Source: Macrobrachium rosenbergii (lineage: Eukaryota > Arthropoda > Malacostraca > Decapoda > Palaemonidae). From it: a stretch of DNA of 64,000 nucleotides. The notes below the pieces were generated by a model. It worked only from the letters and a program-made list of their open reading frames with translations, was not told the origin of the DNA and searched no databases. Location: assembly GCF_040412425.1 (NCBI RefSeq), contig NC_089784.1, positions 37,863,070 through 37,927,069 on the forward strand. Direction: 5' to 3'. Position numbers and translations under genes: made by a program. Each line of letters begins with the position of its first letter. The first letter of the stretch is position 1. Below are positions 1 through 11,382 of this stretch, piece after piece.

Positions 1-81
1 TTGTGTCATATCTGCTTAATTATATACTGTTTATGAAGTCATCAGCCATTTAAAATTGATGAGCTTCAGTAACTACCTAAT

Positions 82-83
<2 letters not shown>

Positions 84-134
<51 letters not shown>
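84..134. repeat. (CT)n microsatellite
   Basis: Uninterrupted CT dinucleotide array of about 25 units. It sits directly upstream of the dispersed repeat at 135-345. The other copy of that repeat (35,623) also follows a short CT run, so the CT tract may belong to the repeat. Confidence 0.97.
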
Positions 135-136
<2 letters not shown>

Positions 137-345
137 CTGACTGACGTTGCTTCACCCATTAATTTTTTGTTTGCTTATCTCCTTCCCCACATCCATATCT
201 TCCTTTCTCCTTCCTCACCTGGTTCAGAGAAATTCAATAAAGTTCCGACGCCGATGGTGTTAGGATGCGTCATGCTGGGGAAGGCTACATCTGGACTGGA
301 CTTCTGCCAGATCAAACGTCAAGGGAAACTTGCTTGGGATAAAAA
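135..345 (+). repeat. Dispersed repeat, copy 1 (pairs with 35,623-35,853)
   Basis: This ~210-bp segment is clearly related to 35,623-35,853 in the same orientation. Shared stretches include TGGTTCAGAGAAATTCAATA, GGATGCGTCATGCTGGGGA and a matching start (ACTGAYTGACGTT). It is not collinear with the large A/B/C blocks, because block A is inverted while this copy is not, so it is probably an independent dispersed repeat. It can be read open in one frame, but nothing recognisable is encoded. The family is unknown to me. Confidence 0.75.
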
Positions 346-665
346 TTGAGCAAAAGAATGAAAATGAAGCCACGGAAATTTATAAATTTATAAATTATTA
401 TGTTCTGAGAGTGGGAATACAAACTGTGTCTCTGCTGTGGCAAACAATGTGCTTGAGAATATTTAGTCAGTAGTCTTCATATTAAAAATCTTGATTTATA
501 TGCCGAATTTTCCTCATTCTGCTTTCACGCAATAATTTCCAATTATTGGTTAAGGTTTGATGGGATCAACAAGCCTTCAAAACGTACGGATATCTAGAAT
601 TGTTTAAAGTGTAATTTTTTACTACACAGATTATGTATATTGTAATACTGTCCATATATATGCAG
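346..665. other. Unassigned AT-rich sequence
   Basis: About 320 bp of AT-rich sequence between the dispersed repeat and the first AT microsatellite. I see no coding signal, RNA gene or repeat homology within the window. Confidence 0.6.
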
Positions 666-800
<135 letters not shown>

Positions 801-903
801 ATATAAACTGTGTGTGTATATATTATATATAAATATATTTATATATAAATGAAATATAAAAATCATTCTGATATAGAAAATGTATATATAAACATACAGC
901 ATT

Positions 904-1738
904 TTAAGAGTTTATGCAAATATTTTGGGAAATGAAAGAAAAAGTCATTCTGAAAATAAAATGTTATCATTAAGCATTTTAAGGTTTCAAGTTTGTTGGT
1001 GAGGAATTTTAAAATAACCGTTATCATTAGCGCTGCTTTCAGGCGATGGGAGTTTGGAACGGGAGGGGAGGGGGATGAAGTGAATAAGGAGAGTGGATTG
1101 ACATTCTTTTAAATATGATTCTTTTTCTTTCAAGCAATTTAATTTCAACTAGCTAACAGCGGTAACGTATGGCCGTACGTACCAAGTAAGTAGTGTAAAT
1201 GTTGCTGAGCAACATTCATCTGTGATCGTTGAATTCTAGCTCGCTCTGTCCTGCCGCCTCGTCACGGAACTGTTGGAGAGGGAGAGATTTTTAAAATACG
1301 TTTGATATCTTTGATAGGTGTCTAATGAATAAGTCTACCTTTGATGGAGAGGAGATTCAATTAAGCTTACTTTTCTTTTCTTTTTGTCGGTGTTCAATGA
1401 ATACCACTGACAGGGGGGAAAGGGGTTAAATGATGCACGCATTTTTTTTTTCAAAATTTAAATAATACATTTGATTGGGAGGTACTTTATTCACATCGGC
1501 CTAACCACTCCATCCTCGTTCTCTATGACTCCCCGCCTCCCACAGTGACATCCCAGGCTGCTCCCACCTCCCTTTACCAAACTCCATCGCATGAAAGCAG
1601 CGCTAATGATATCGGTTATTTTAAAATTCCCTTCACCGACAAACGAGGCTTTAAAAAGCATATGTTTATAGAACATTTTCTGCTCAGAATGACTTTTTCT
1701 TTCATTTCCAAAAATATTTGCGTAAACTTGTGTAAGCT
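904..1738. repeat. Inverted repeat with ~170-bp arms and ~490-bp spacer, flanked by AT arrays
   Basis: Positions 904-1,074 are an imperfect reverse complement of 1,561-1,738. Both arms share, in opposite orientation, GCAGCGCTAATGATA, GTTATTTTAAAATTCC, AGAATGACTTTTTCTTTC and a TTTGCRTAAACT end. Each arm is bordered outside by an AT array, so the symmetry includes the microsatellites. The ~490-bp spacer (1,075-1,560) shows no recognisable gene. Plausible origins are a decayed foldback/MITE-like transposon or a local inverted duplication. Confidence 0.8.
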
Positions 1739-1751
1739 CGTGTTACACCTG

Positions 1752-1890
<139 letters not shown>

Positions 1891-1918
1891 GTACACGTGT
1901 ATGTGTTTGCAAGTATGT

Positions 1919-2196
1919 GTAGTTCTTCATTGGGGGTGGGCAGAGCACTTGGCTAGCATGCTGTTGGCCCAGCGTTCGACTCTCCGACCGGCCAATGAAG
2001 AATTAAGAGGAATTTATTTCTGGTGATAGAAATTCATTCCTAGTCATAATGTGGTTCGGATTCCATGTAAGTTGTAGGTCCCGTTGCTAGGTAACCAGTT
2101 GGTTCTTAGCCACATAAAATAAGTCTAATCCTTCACAGGCCTAGGAGAGCTGTTAATCAGCTCAGTGGTCTGGTTAAACTAAGATATACTTAACTT
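1919..2196 (+). mobile_element. tRNA-derived SINE, decapod type, copy 1 (with 13-bp target-site duplication)
   Basis: This ~278-bp element starts with a tRNA-like head: a degraded A-box region (GGGCAGAGCACTTGGCTAGC) and a B-box-like GCGTTCGACTCTCCG. The body shows GGAATTTATTTCTGGTGATA and a tail region AGAGCTGTTAATCAGC, and the 3' end reads ATATACTTAACTTTTT. Perfect 13-bp direct repeats TTTGCAAGTATGT flank it at 1,906-1,918 and 2,197-2,209, as expected for LINE-mediated retroposition. Three further copies lie in the window (about 8,819, 36,687 and 39,181, all on the minus strand). I recognise the family as common in decapod genomes from general knowledge only. Confidence 0.88.
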
Positions 2197-2209
2197 TTTG
2201 CAAGTATGT

Positions 2210-2298
<89 letters not shown>
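2210..2298. repeat. (AC)n(AT)n compound microsatellite at the end of block A
   Basis: AC array followed by AT array. Block A (read on the minus strand) and block C (ending at the AT array near 46,119) align right up to this AT tract, so the array is an ancestral landmark of the duplicated block. Confidence 0.95.
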
Positions 2299-2305
<7 letters not shown>

Positions 2306-2776
2306 CGTATATTACGCTCAACCGTTAAGTCACGTGAATCAAATTATTATTGCTCACGTTATAATTCGTATTCTCCATAATCCCTCCTTAGCTTCACCAC
2401 AGAAATTTAAAAAATAAGAGAACCCTGAAGAAAAAAAGGAAAGTCCAAAGCACAACTTATATCACTGGATTTTTTGCTATAAAAGGAAAAAAACATAATG
2501 TTTGCATCCTGGTTTAGGAAGAACCATGAAATGTATTGCCTTTAAACTTCTTTTCAAAATACTTCGAACTGAGCTCTATTTTTTGAGTGTGATTTGAAGG
2601 TGAGACTTGACAAAAGGACTATACTTATTTTCATTTTGATGAAAAAGCATATTGAAACGTGATAGATGTAATAAATTTTGTTTAAGTCTCATTTACACGA
2701 TGCGCCACTAATGAATAATGTATTATCCTTGCAATCAGCTTACATTGAAATGACGAAAATATTTGTTTCTACAAAG

Positions 2777-3215
2777 TCATGAAAAATTGCTGTGATATCT
2801 CATTTCGTTTATTGAAAGCTCTGAATTTAAAATATTCAAAAATGTATTATTTGTTGATATTATTTCAGTAAATTTATGTATCCTTTTTATATGCCTTATG
2901 ATGAAAAACTTCACCACTAGTTTCTCATGTTCAAATAAATTTTGGAAAAAGGTTCCAAAGATTTCATTTATCACTCTTTTTACTAAATATTTTTGCAGCA
3001 TAAATTGTAGCCTCCTTTCGCAGTGGCTCATGTATTTCCTGAAACTGAATTAACTGCTGCTTCGATAATGGAAAAAAACTCTCTACCAAATAATTCACCA
3101 GCGTTCTCATTACGGCTGATTTCAGCTCTATGTGTAACTGATGCAATGCAGCACATTTAGCCTCAGAAATATCGAATACCACCGGCGTTCTCTGAATTTT
3201 CTGTCATGAAATGAA
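2777..3215 (-). pseudogene. Decayed coding-like exon, block A copy
   Basis: On the minus strand two overlapping open frames (2,964-3,182 and 2,777-3,031) form one ancestral reading frame broken by a frameshift near 3,000. Peptide pieces such as VFDISEAKCAALHQL and LVVKFFIIRHIKRI recur in blocks B and C in aligned but separately disrupted frames. Upstream, all copies carry a pyrimidine-rich ATTTCATGACAG-like sequence just before the open stretch, which looks like a splice acceptor. I cannot name the protein; it would be about 140 residues, basic and probably helical. The alternative is ordinary diverged non-coding repeat with a chance open frame. Shared frame, not just shared sequence, is what favours a former exon. 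Confidence 0.35.
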
Positions 3216-5646
3216 TTAAATCGAGCAGTAATTGATTCCGTCTCTTTCGTCTGTCTGCTCGAGCCTCCTGACCATGGCAGCTCTCTCATCCCAGTCCCCA
3301 TTCTCTATCTCTCTCTCACACACACACCTATAAAGAAACGTGTTTAATGAATCTCTTCTTTGAAGCTTTTATCACTGTCTTATGTTTCTACGACAGCTGC
3401 GCCTAAATGACAAATTCCAGCGCAGCTGAAAGATGCGTTGAAGAGGACTCCAAATTTATTTCGACAATTCATTCAGTGTTTCACTGGATCAAATCCCGTA
3501 AGTTTTTTTTTTATTAGAAAATGCGCTGCAGTGACATAGGTTAAGATATGGAACTCTTGTTGCCCCTTAATGTAACTGAAGGTCAAAGTTCGGGCAATAA
3601 ATCCGAATTTCCATTCGTTTAGCATATTTAGACTTTTCGTCATCCAGCATGGGGTCAGCTTCTCTTACCGCTGGTCAAAGCATTGGGATGGTACATAAGG
3701 TCCCAAGTTTCGGACTTTCCGTCTTGCCCCACTTTTATGTTACTGTTACTTCTCATAATACGAAGTATAATTGTAAGCATGTTACGTTTAAGGAAATTTC
3801 GGAACCGAGTTACACTCGAACTTAGCTCTAAATAGGTTTGCCGAAAATTTGGAGATGTGAGAGGCTTCTGCACTCTTGTTGGGGGTTGAGGGGGAGGGCG
3901 CGTGCGGTGGAGTGACATAGGTAGGACTTTCAACCCCCTATCATGGTTCTGCTGTGTCAATAATTTCGATGTTCTAAGTTCATATCGAGGAGGATATTCA
4001 ACATCTAAGTAAGTAGGGAAATATAAATGACATCATTAGTAAGAGTTATAATGATGTGGTTGTCTTGTTTTTCAAGGACTTAAGCAGTGTTTTTAAAATA
4101 TCAATAGACATATTACTGATTGGAAAGTTCTCCTAAAACGTGAGGAGTTTACGGAAGCTGGTCGCGACTTTCCAGTTAAGCAAATTACTGGGTAATTTCA
4201 TTGTAGGAACATGTAATAATAAAATAAGTCGATCATCTGGTGTCTTTAAAGTAGGTGAAATGGGGTTCAGGTCCATAAGAAAAAAATCATATTGTTTTAG
4301 TGACTCGCAAAGATTAAAGTGCAATTTTTACTACTGACAACAGAGGAGTAATTAATTTCAATAATGAAGGATTTGAAGTAAATGATCCCTGTATATTCTG
4401 AAGCAAATTGTTAGCCTTTAATATTGAATATAAAAGTTAACACACTCACAATGCCACTATTGGTTTTCCAAAGCTCCGTTCAAATGAATATCACTGTGCT
4501 GGTTCGTCCCTTTGAAATCTGACAATTTTAATTTCCGGAAAATCATTTGGATTTTGACACTTGTTTCCAGAGTCGAAAATGTGAATAGTTTTATGTCAGT
4601 TCTGCAGAGTAATAAATAAATGTATTAATTTTCCGTCACTTGTTTACATTTCTGTCCCGCTTGAACCACGAAATTCATTTGCGATGAAAACAGCCAATGG
4701 TCATTTATTCCAAAATTTTTATGGATTGTCGGACTTTTCCGTGATTCCCCGGAAACGCTATAGTTTGCAAACATGGCAGGATGAACTTAACTGAAATCAG
4801 TATCCTGCTTAATAACTACCACAGGAGAGTTGACACACTCATGGCGGTCTCAATCCCGTATAGAATTGGAAGATTTGCCGAAAGTGCAACGTCTCTGACT
4901 TGTGCAGGCAAAAAGATATAGGCTGTTTTGATCAATAAAAATAAACCCGCCTTGGTTCATGACCATTGTATTATCAATTCGTTTTTCTTAATTTGCTTCA
5001 TGGGTATAAATAAATGGGAATGTGGTCTAAACATGTATGTTGATTATGTTTGGTTATGTGCAGTTTCGGTGAAAACCCATAATACACATATGGTAAGCAA
5101 ATAATATATGATGCTGGGTAACTTGGTGCACTGATTTGCTCATTTTCTTGTTATCGCTTAACGCGTTGCTCGTTGCGCTTCTCATCAGCTGATCAGTTTT
5201 TCATTAGACTTTCTATCACCCAGCAATTGAATCTCTTTCATAAGGCTGAGTTATCCTTTACAATTCTTGTCAAATGTTGAGTACATTGTTACACCGTTGT
5301 CTCTAGTGTCACATTGTGACCCACTGCCTCTGGCACCAACCCCTCTAGCGACTGATGTGGAGTTTCTCAGTCCATCCATTATGTGGATGTTCAGTGGCTA
5401 CAGACTCACTCTGGAGGTTCTCTTTTCATCGAAGTCTCCTTGAGGTTCTACCTGCTGGTCATTTGCCTGTCACTGGGAGGATGCTAATTGCGATCTAATG
5501 AAATAACTAAATTTAACATAAATTTACGGGTAGTTGAAATAAGCAATTGTCAAGAGTGATTTATACACGATGTTTGTATTCAGGTTTTATAAGTGAAATA
5601 GCTTCCAGATCTAATTGCTATTAAAAAATAATTTGGAAAAATGTTG

Positions 5647-5650
<4 letters not shown>

Positions 5651-5713
<63 letters not shown>
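5651..5713. repeat. (GA)n microsatellite
   Basis: About 31 GA units followed by a short G-rich stretch, inside block A. Blocks B and C show no equivalent array at the aligned place that I can see. Confidence 0.97.
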
Positions 5714-5716
<3 letters not shown>

Positions 5717-5791
5717 TGGGGGGGAAGGTGAAAGCTGTATTTGTTTAGGAAATGTCTCAGGCTCGTCTTACACTTCTATGCCTTAAAAATA

Positions 5792-5796
<5 letters not shown>

Positions 5797-5855
<59 letters not shown>
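5797..5855. repeat. (CT)n microsatellite
   Basis: About 29 CT units. Its aligned place in block C holds the long GA array at 42,413-42,483 (the blocks are inverted relative to each other). Block B at about 20,930 lacks it. Confidence 0.97.
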
Positions 5856-5857
<2 letters not shown>

Positions 5858-6740
5858 CGATGGTTTTCAGAGTCCTCAATCTTCGTCATTTGATTATCTG
5901 TTCCTCAAATTCGATTTGGACATTCCGCTCGACTTGGCAGCTCCGACATTCTTGCCAAAATAGAGAGAGGAAAAAGGACCAATACTCTGATTTCTTTCGT
6001 ATTTGCAAACTATTTTCCCCTGAAAAGGTCTTGAATCTCCGAGAAATATCGTTGCTTTATGGCTTCGTCTTGTTCGCATCATGGCAGGGTTCATACTTTC
6101 TAGTTCTCTTGCTTATTAATTTTTACTGGCTTTCAACCTCTTAATAACGTATTACTGCTTGCACACAAGTGTAAAGGTTTGTTGTAGGTTTATCATCGTT
6201 TAGTTTCGACAAGGAATGGGCGGTAGCTGTACGCTCCGTTCTCTTTTTTTATCCTCTTCGTGGAACGCTTACCAGGCATGGGGACCAAAATAGCCTCATA
6301 TAGACCAGGCCCGAATAAAACAAGGGAAAGAAGGGGAAAAGAAAATCGGACGGGTCTGGACCCTAAAGAAGCCACGGATCCTCTGTGATTTCTTTTTCAC
6401 CTCTTTAGTTTTCATCAGTAAAGATGAATGTAACGTTTTCCAGAGTTAATTCCACTAGTTTTTGGAATATTTCTTTGTGTGTTCTTGTCTTCGAGTGTTA
6501 AAATGGATGCATATATTATTTTTCTGATTCTTATTCCAACTGGAATATATTCGCATGTTTTTAATTTTGTTCTGAGCCCACATATGAGAATAACGTTTTC
6601 CTGATTCTAATCCGATTTCCTTCCAGGATTATAGTGCATCAGGATGAGCAGAGGCCTCACTTTGTGTATCACTGTTCGGTATATGCATGTACTGTATATT
6701 CCTGCCAAGATTGAATATATTGAATATTTCATATGTGTTC

Positions 6741-6742
<2 letters not shown>

Positions 6743-6808
<66 letters not shown>
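6743..6808. repeat. (GA)n microsatellite, counterpart of 20,076-20,140
   Basis: About 33 GA units. The inverted counterpart in block B is a CT array of nearly equal length at 20,076-20,140 with homologous flanks on both sides, so the array predates the A/B duplication. Confidence 0.97.
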
Positions 6809-6811
<3 letters not shown>

Positions 6812-7286
6812 CTATGTTTGGTGTTTTGGCAGTATCTGTTATAAGATGAAATAGAATGTAATAATGACTTTATTCGGAAGTCTATTAAAAGGTTTCTTCC
6901 ATTGTCAGTGATGGCACACATTTCCTGAAATTTTTGTGAGAGCAGTAAAATCATAAACCACACACCTGAAATTTTCCAAATTATGAATATTTTCATGTTA
7001 TGTTAATAAACAAATATAAACAACAGTGTAAAAAAATTAATATTATTTTTATATTTACCTTTGTCCAAAAATAAACAGTTGGTTTTGGGAGTCTTAGGTT
7101 GTTTATAGAAGATGTTACGATTAAACTTTACTACTCTCTCTTAAGTAAATGTTGGAGGAGGAATACTGAGAAAACTAAGTAGCTGTTATCTCTAAAATTC
7201 ATTTTTCGTATGACCCATTTGATATTTCTAAAAACGTTGAAGTACAATTAATAATGATAATAATAATCTGAATAATAGTAAACTGG

Positions 7287-8550
7287 ACTAGTGAGGCCCT
7301 TACAGGCATGGACAGAAAAACAAGAAAACCGATGACCATCAATAATGCACTACATCTAAGAGCACGGGTTGCAAGGCTCTACTTACCAAGAAGAAAAGTG
7401 GAAGAGGAAAAGCAAGTGTGGAGGACTATATCAACATCGAGAAAAGAACATTTGAGCAGAGCAGTAAAGATGAGTCATTGATAAGAATCTGACACGTAAG
7501 GATAGGTTCACAAGCCAAACGAAAGAGGAACAGGAGGACAAACACATACACAGAAAGTCCCAGAGGGATTAGGGATGTACCTGGAGATAGCAGTTAGCAA
7601 AGTCTCACTAAAGGAGAGCTGAAGGAGAATGAAGGCATGTTGGTGGCAAACAAGGCCAAGCATTATGCACACGATGTACAACTAAAATAGATGTCGATAT
7701 ATCAGTATCGCCAAAGTGCTGCTATTGCGAACAGGTGGACACATTAACCACATCATAAGTGAATACCCAGCATTACCTCAGGTATGAAACAGTTTCCAAA
7801 GCCCTGCACTGGAAGACTTGCAAAGAAAATAGCCTACTAAGTAGACAAGTGGTGCTGCAATACAGGAGAAAAGTGCTGGAAAATCAAAGAATCAAGTATC
7901 AGATGGAATTCAGGAGATTTTGGCTATTTGAAGTGGAAGTGGTATCTTCGGTGCAGTCGAGTTTTCTGGACAGCCGCTAGAGCGTATAATCGAGGCCACC
8001 GAAAATACATCTATCTTTCGGTGGTTTCGGTATAATACTGTATGAGCCGCGGCCCATGAAACTTTAACCACGGCCCGGTGGTGGCCTATCCTACATCGTT
8101 GTCAGAAGCACGATTATGGCTAACTTTAACCTTAAATAAAATAAAAGCTACTGAGGCTAGAGGGGTGCAATTTGGTATGTCTGATAACTGAAGGGTGGAT
8201 GATCAATATACCAATTTGCAGACCTCTGAGATCATTTCGTCAGCAACCCATGACTAATCAAAATTCAACCTACTTACCAACCCATAAATTGTAAACACCC
8301 TGCCTACTATAAATACCTGCGCATCATGTATCCCAATTCTTTAGCTCTTGTACTTTCATAGATGATCAACAGTGTACTGTCGACACGTTAGAGGAAATAA
8401 ACCTAAGACAACAGAAATCTTTATATGTCCTTAGGAAACTCAATATACCAGCTACATGCTGAAGAAAAGAAGATTGTAAGACGAATAAAGAAGACTCTAT
8501 ACAAATTAAATACCATGGAAATAGCTATGATTTTCAACACTACTGACCCC
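7287..8550 (+). mobile_element. Non-LTR retrotransposon 3' fragment, decayed and interrupted
   Basis: The plus strand contains pieces resembling the C-terminal region that follows the reverse transcriptase in a class of metazoan non-LTR elements: MDRKTRKPMTINNALHLRA near 7,311-7,367, then a stretch with HINHIISEYPAL (7,738-7,775) and MEFRRFWLF (about 7,900). The reading frame has several stops and frameshifts. At about 7,950 the sequence is interrupted by a separate interspersed repeat (7,956-8,232). It may resume from about 8,233 and ends in an AAT microsatellite at 8,553, a tail common for such LINEs. The clade (R4/Dong-like or another) cannot be settled by eye. Confidence 0.45.
7956..8232 (+). 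repeat. Interspersed decapod repeat with internal hairpin, inserted in a LINE fragment
   Basis: The segment GAGCCGCGGCCCATGAAACT onward, through TAACCTTAAATAAAATAAAA to ATACCAATTTGCAGACCTCT, matches my memory of a high-copy repeat in decapod genomic DNA. Positions 8,159-8,178 and 8,208-8,227 are near-perfect reverse complements and can fold into a ~20-bp stem with a ~29-nt loop. The copy breaks the surrounding LINE coding remnant. The family name and transposition mechanism are unknown to me. Confidence 0.55.
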
Positions 8551-8552
8551 AG

Positions 8553-8553
8553 A

Positions 8554-8609
<56 letters not shown>
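8553..8609. repeat. (AAT)n microsatellite
   Basis: About 19 AAT units between the LINE fragment tail and the minus-strand Penelope-like copy. A shorter AAT/ATT tract (11,716-11,752) flanks the other end of the Penelope pair. Confidence 0.95.
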
Positions 8610-8818
8610 TCTTGTTAAAAAGGACGGCTACATCGTGCGAATTATTATTGTATCGAGTCATCAATTTTTCATATGAATCGCTACTCTTCCACGCTAATAT
8701 TGGTCAACAACCGGCCAATGTTCACATTTTGGCAAAGAGAAACAAACAGCGTTTGTATAGCATTTTTATTCTCTGTAAAAGTGCAGGGTAATGAAAAACG
8801 ATGTGTAGAGCTGTAACA

Positions 8819-9082
8819 AGTTAAGTATACCTTAGATTTACCACACCACTGAGCTGATTAACAGCTCTCCTAGGGCTTTAGACTTTATTTTACGTGGCTA
8901 AGAACCAATTTTACTTAAACGGGACCTACAGATTGGAATCTGAACCACATTATAGCGAGAAATGAATTTCTATCACCAGAAATAAATTCCTCTAACTCTT
9001 CATCAGCCGGCCGAGGGAATTGAACTCCAGCCCATCGGCTGACAGTCCGAAGCTCAATCGACTCAGCCAACGAAGGGCTAAA
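8819..9082 (-). mobile_element. tRNA-derived SINE, decapod type, copy 2, inside a Penelope-like element
   Basis: Minus-strand copy of the family at 1,919-2,196. On the plus strand one reads GTTAAGTATACCTTA, GCTGATTAACAGCTCTCCTA, ATTCCTCTAACTCTTCATCA and a tRNA-like head with a B-box complement (GAATTGAACTCC). It splits homology that is continuous in the second Penelope copy, between TCTGCTGGYAAGTTTA and the following CTCTACACATC-like sequence. Target-site duplications are not clear here. Confidence 0.85.
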
Positions 9083-9173
9083 CTTGCCAGCAGATCCTTT
9101 CGGAGTTTCTTCAATTGTTTTTACCAAAAGATGGATTCTGGATACTTACGTGTTTCTTTTGGAGTTTCTCTTG

Positions 9174-9210
9174 TCAACATGTTCTGACCAGCCCGTTAGT
9201 CATCTTCTGG
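9174..9210 (-). ncRNA. Hammerhead-ribozyme-like motif, degenerate, in Penelope-like copy 1
   Basis: The minus strand carries CAGAAGA, a GACTA...TGGTC imperfect helix and then AGAACATGTT. This is the counterpart of the better preserved motif at 11,383-11,417. Here GAAAC has become AGAAC, so catalysis is unlikely. Confidence 0.25.
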
Positions 9211-9334
9211 ATGGTTGAGACGAATCTGGAGATAAGGGGTGCGTGCAGAGGCATATATAGGGGCCCAGCGTCGCGGGCGAGGCAGCACTGAATTCTCATT
9301 GGTCACTAGGGATTATTGTCCCTGAATGAAGCCG

Positions 9335-9840
9335 TCACCCGGACATTGATGGCGTTGGTTTCCCGTGTGCAAGCGTTGGAGTACGCGGGGAAGAGGGTAG
9401 TGGTAATAGGATCATCGCTGCCCACAGATGGATGCTCCTGATTGGTTCGTTCACCAGGGATGCTGACACTGGGAGGATGAAGGTCTCCTGCCTGGTATTT
9501 AGACTGGGCCTCTCTATCCCGATGTGCATGGCTTCCAGGAAGTGCAGGCAGCTATGATCGGTCATATGGTCAACTATCTCGATGTTAGAGATAATGTCTC
9601 CTTTTTTCACTGAAGTTATGGATGGTCCTGGCGTGATTATATATGGGACCCTCCTGAGCATGCTAGGAGATCCTCTTGGAGAAGTACATGGTAGTCATAC
9701 TGATATAGGCACCGAGGAGCTCTCGGATGGGGCTTTTGTATTGGTAGACCACACTGGCTCTCTTCAAGGGATCCTGCACGGAGGGGGGCCAGGTTATTCT
9801 GCATCACCAGGCTGCTGATTTTTCTATTTCTGTAAAACAT
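9335..9840 (-). pseudogene. GIY-YIG-type endonuclease region of Penelope-like element, frameshifted
   Basis: Two overlapping minus-strand frames (9,637-9,840 and 9,335-9,661) encode the C-terminal region. The upstream frame begins RKISSLVMQNNLAP, resembling the entry to the GIY-YIG domain. The downstream frame contains CLHFLEAMHIGIERPSLNT, which matches the end of the Penelope endonuclease pattern (LxxLEAxxIxxxxPxLNxx). A frameshift near 9,650 separates the frames and the catalytic GIY segment is badly eroded. In intact elements this nuclease nicks target DNA for integration. Confidence 0.55.
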
Positions 9841-9846
9841 AACAAA

Positions 9847-10290
9847 CTAGATCTTTTTCTCATGGTCAGATGCGTTGACGTTACCCTCAATAATGGACTT
9901 GAAGGCCATACTTAAAATTTTGCCTTGTTCAGGTGTCGGTGTATATTCTGTAAGATTGATATATTCTTCCCTCTTATGAGGGAGCTGCAATTTTCCACCA
10001 TTAATGGCGATTGGTTTCTTAGTTATCATCCTCAGATTTTTCTTTGCATCTTTTTCCTCCATGCGGCTTAGACACTCGCTGATGCCATAGGAATGTCCTC
10101 ATCCTTGGAGGGGGTTGTCATTGCTGCTAGCTGTCTTATATTCTTCCAAAGCATTTGGGAGGTCAGCTCCAGGGTCACTACTACGTCGGTAGTGGTTGTC
10201 CCATTTGGAATAAAGGTTCTTTAGTTCTTTGATGAGTATGGTTCTCTCCTGCTCCTTGGTGGTCAGCTGCCGTTGTAGCAAAGTCCTCCT
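9847..10290 (-). pseudogene. N-terminal region of Penelope-like element, broken frame
   Basis: Minus-strand frames at 10,099-10,281 and 9,847-10,062 form the region that precedes the reverse transcriptase. The segment EEYINLTEYTPTPEQGKIL has a counterpart at 10,450-10,505 in the plus-strand copy with the same spacing. Just after this segment the sequence jumps to the endonuclease region, so the palm domain has been deleted. Confidence 0.5.
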
Positions 10291-10529
10291 GAAGCTCCTT
10301 GTGCCAGGTTCTTGCTGTGCGGTTGGGTCATGAAGCCGGAGAGAAATATAGGAAGGAAGCAGACCCTCTCTTCAGAATGTCTTGTTGAAAAAGATGGCTG
10401 CATCATGTGAATTAATCTTAATGGTGGAAAATTGCGACTCCCTCAGAAGAGGGAAGAATATATCAATCTTACAAAATATACACCGACACCTGAACAGGAC
10501 AAAATGTTAAGTATGGGCCTTAACTGCCA

Positions 10530-11130
10530 GTTTATACTCTGGCTGAGACCTTTAGAAAAACTCCAGAAATACAGTAGAGTACCAACTAGATACTACTCAA
10601 AGGTATGAGGATAAAGGCAACCTGCGCACGACTGACACCCTTCAACCCCTCCTCCTGGCTGAGGCCTTCACTGAATGTGGCAACTATCGAAGCACCATCA
10701 TCGACATATACCTGAGGGAAGCAGCCAAGGAACTACAAGAACGTGAGGACATCACCGTCCACAGGATGGACAAGACTGCTACCTATGTTCTCATCTGCAC
10801 CAAGGAATACCACCGGAAACCAGATGAGATCTTGGACAACAGCACCAAGTTTTTACACATTACCAGGAACCTGATCAACAACATCAGGCGTGAGGCCAAC
10901 AGAATCACTGAAACAGTTGATGCTGCCTCGAACACTCCCCACGTGCCAGTAATTGTGGGCAACTATGATCTTGGCTACATGTATGGGAATGTGAAAACAC
11001 ACAAGCAAGGCAACCCTCTGTACCCCATTATTAGCCAAATCCCTGCCCCAACTTACCAGCTAGCCAAGTCTAAATACTACGCAGGAGACCTTCCTCCCAA
11101 TGTCGGCAAGAAAGGTGATGCCTACTAGTA
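10530..11130 (+). pseudogene. Reverse transcriptase fragment, Penelope-like
   Basis: An open frame from about 10,600 to 11,127 encodes the fingers part of a Penelope-type reverse transcriptase. RMDKTATYVLICTKEYHRK matches the DK...VV...Y motif that opens this domain, and YGNVKTHKQGNPLYPIIS matches the family signature (xxKxHKxxxPLRPIVS), followed by APTYQLAK. The catalytic YxDD palm segment is absent because the sequence jumps at about 11,115. In intact elements this enzyme copies the element RNA. It is inactive as it stands. Confidence 0.7.
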
Positions 11131-11382
11131 TCTCTGGTGAATGAACCAATCAGGAGCGTCCATCTGTGGGCAGTGATCCTCCCAGTACCACTACCCTCTC
11201 CCCCTCGTACTCCAGCAATCGCACACGGTAGAGAACTCAACCATCAGTGTCTGGGAGATGGCTTCACTCAGGGACGATAATCCCCTAGCTACCAATGGGA
11301 ATTCAGACTGCCTCCGCCGCAACGCTGGACCACTATATATGCCTCCGTATGCACCACTTGTCTCCAGATTCGTCTCAATCAT

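Larger units (their letters stand above)
8610..10378 (-). mobile_element. Penelope-like retroelement copy 1 (reverse-transcriptase core deleted)
   Basis: Read on the minus strand this copy holds, in order, an N-terminal region (about 10,290 to 9,850), then directly the C-terminal GIY-YIG-type region (about 9,840 to 9,380), then a 3' non-coding part matching 11,150-11,690 of the neighbouring plus-strand copy. The whole reverse transcriptase core is missing. A motif CTTGTTRAAAAAGRYGGCTR occurs at both ends (8,610 and 10,380), consistent with terminal direct repeats typical of Penelope-like elements. The 3' part is split by a SINE at 8,819-9,082. Several frameshifts and stops make it a dead copy. 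Confidence 0.65.

Noticed and set aside
3655..3960. 101-codon minus-strand frame in block A
   Set aside because: The aligned sequences of blocks B and C contain stops in this frame and show no peptide conservation.
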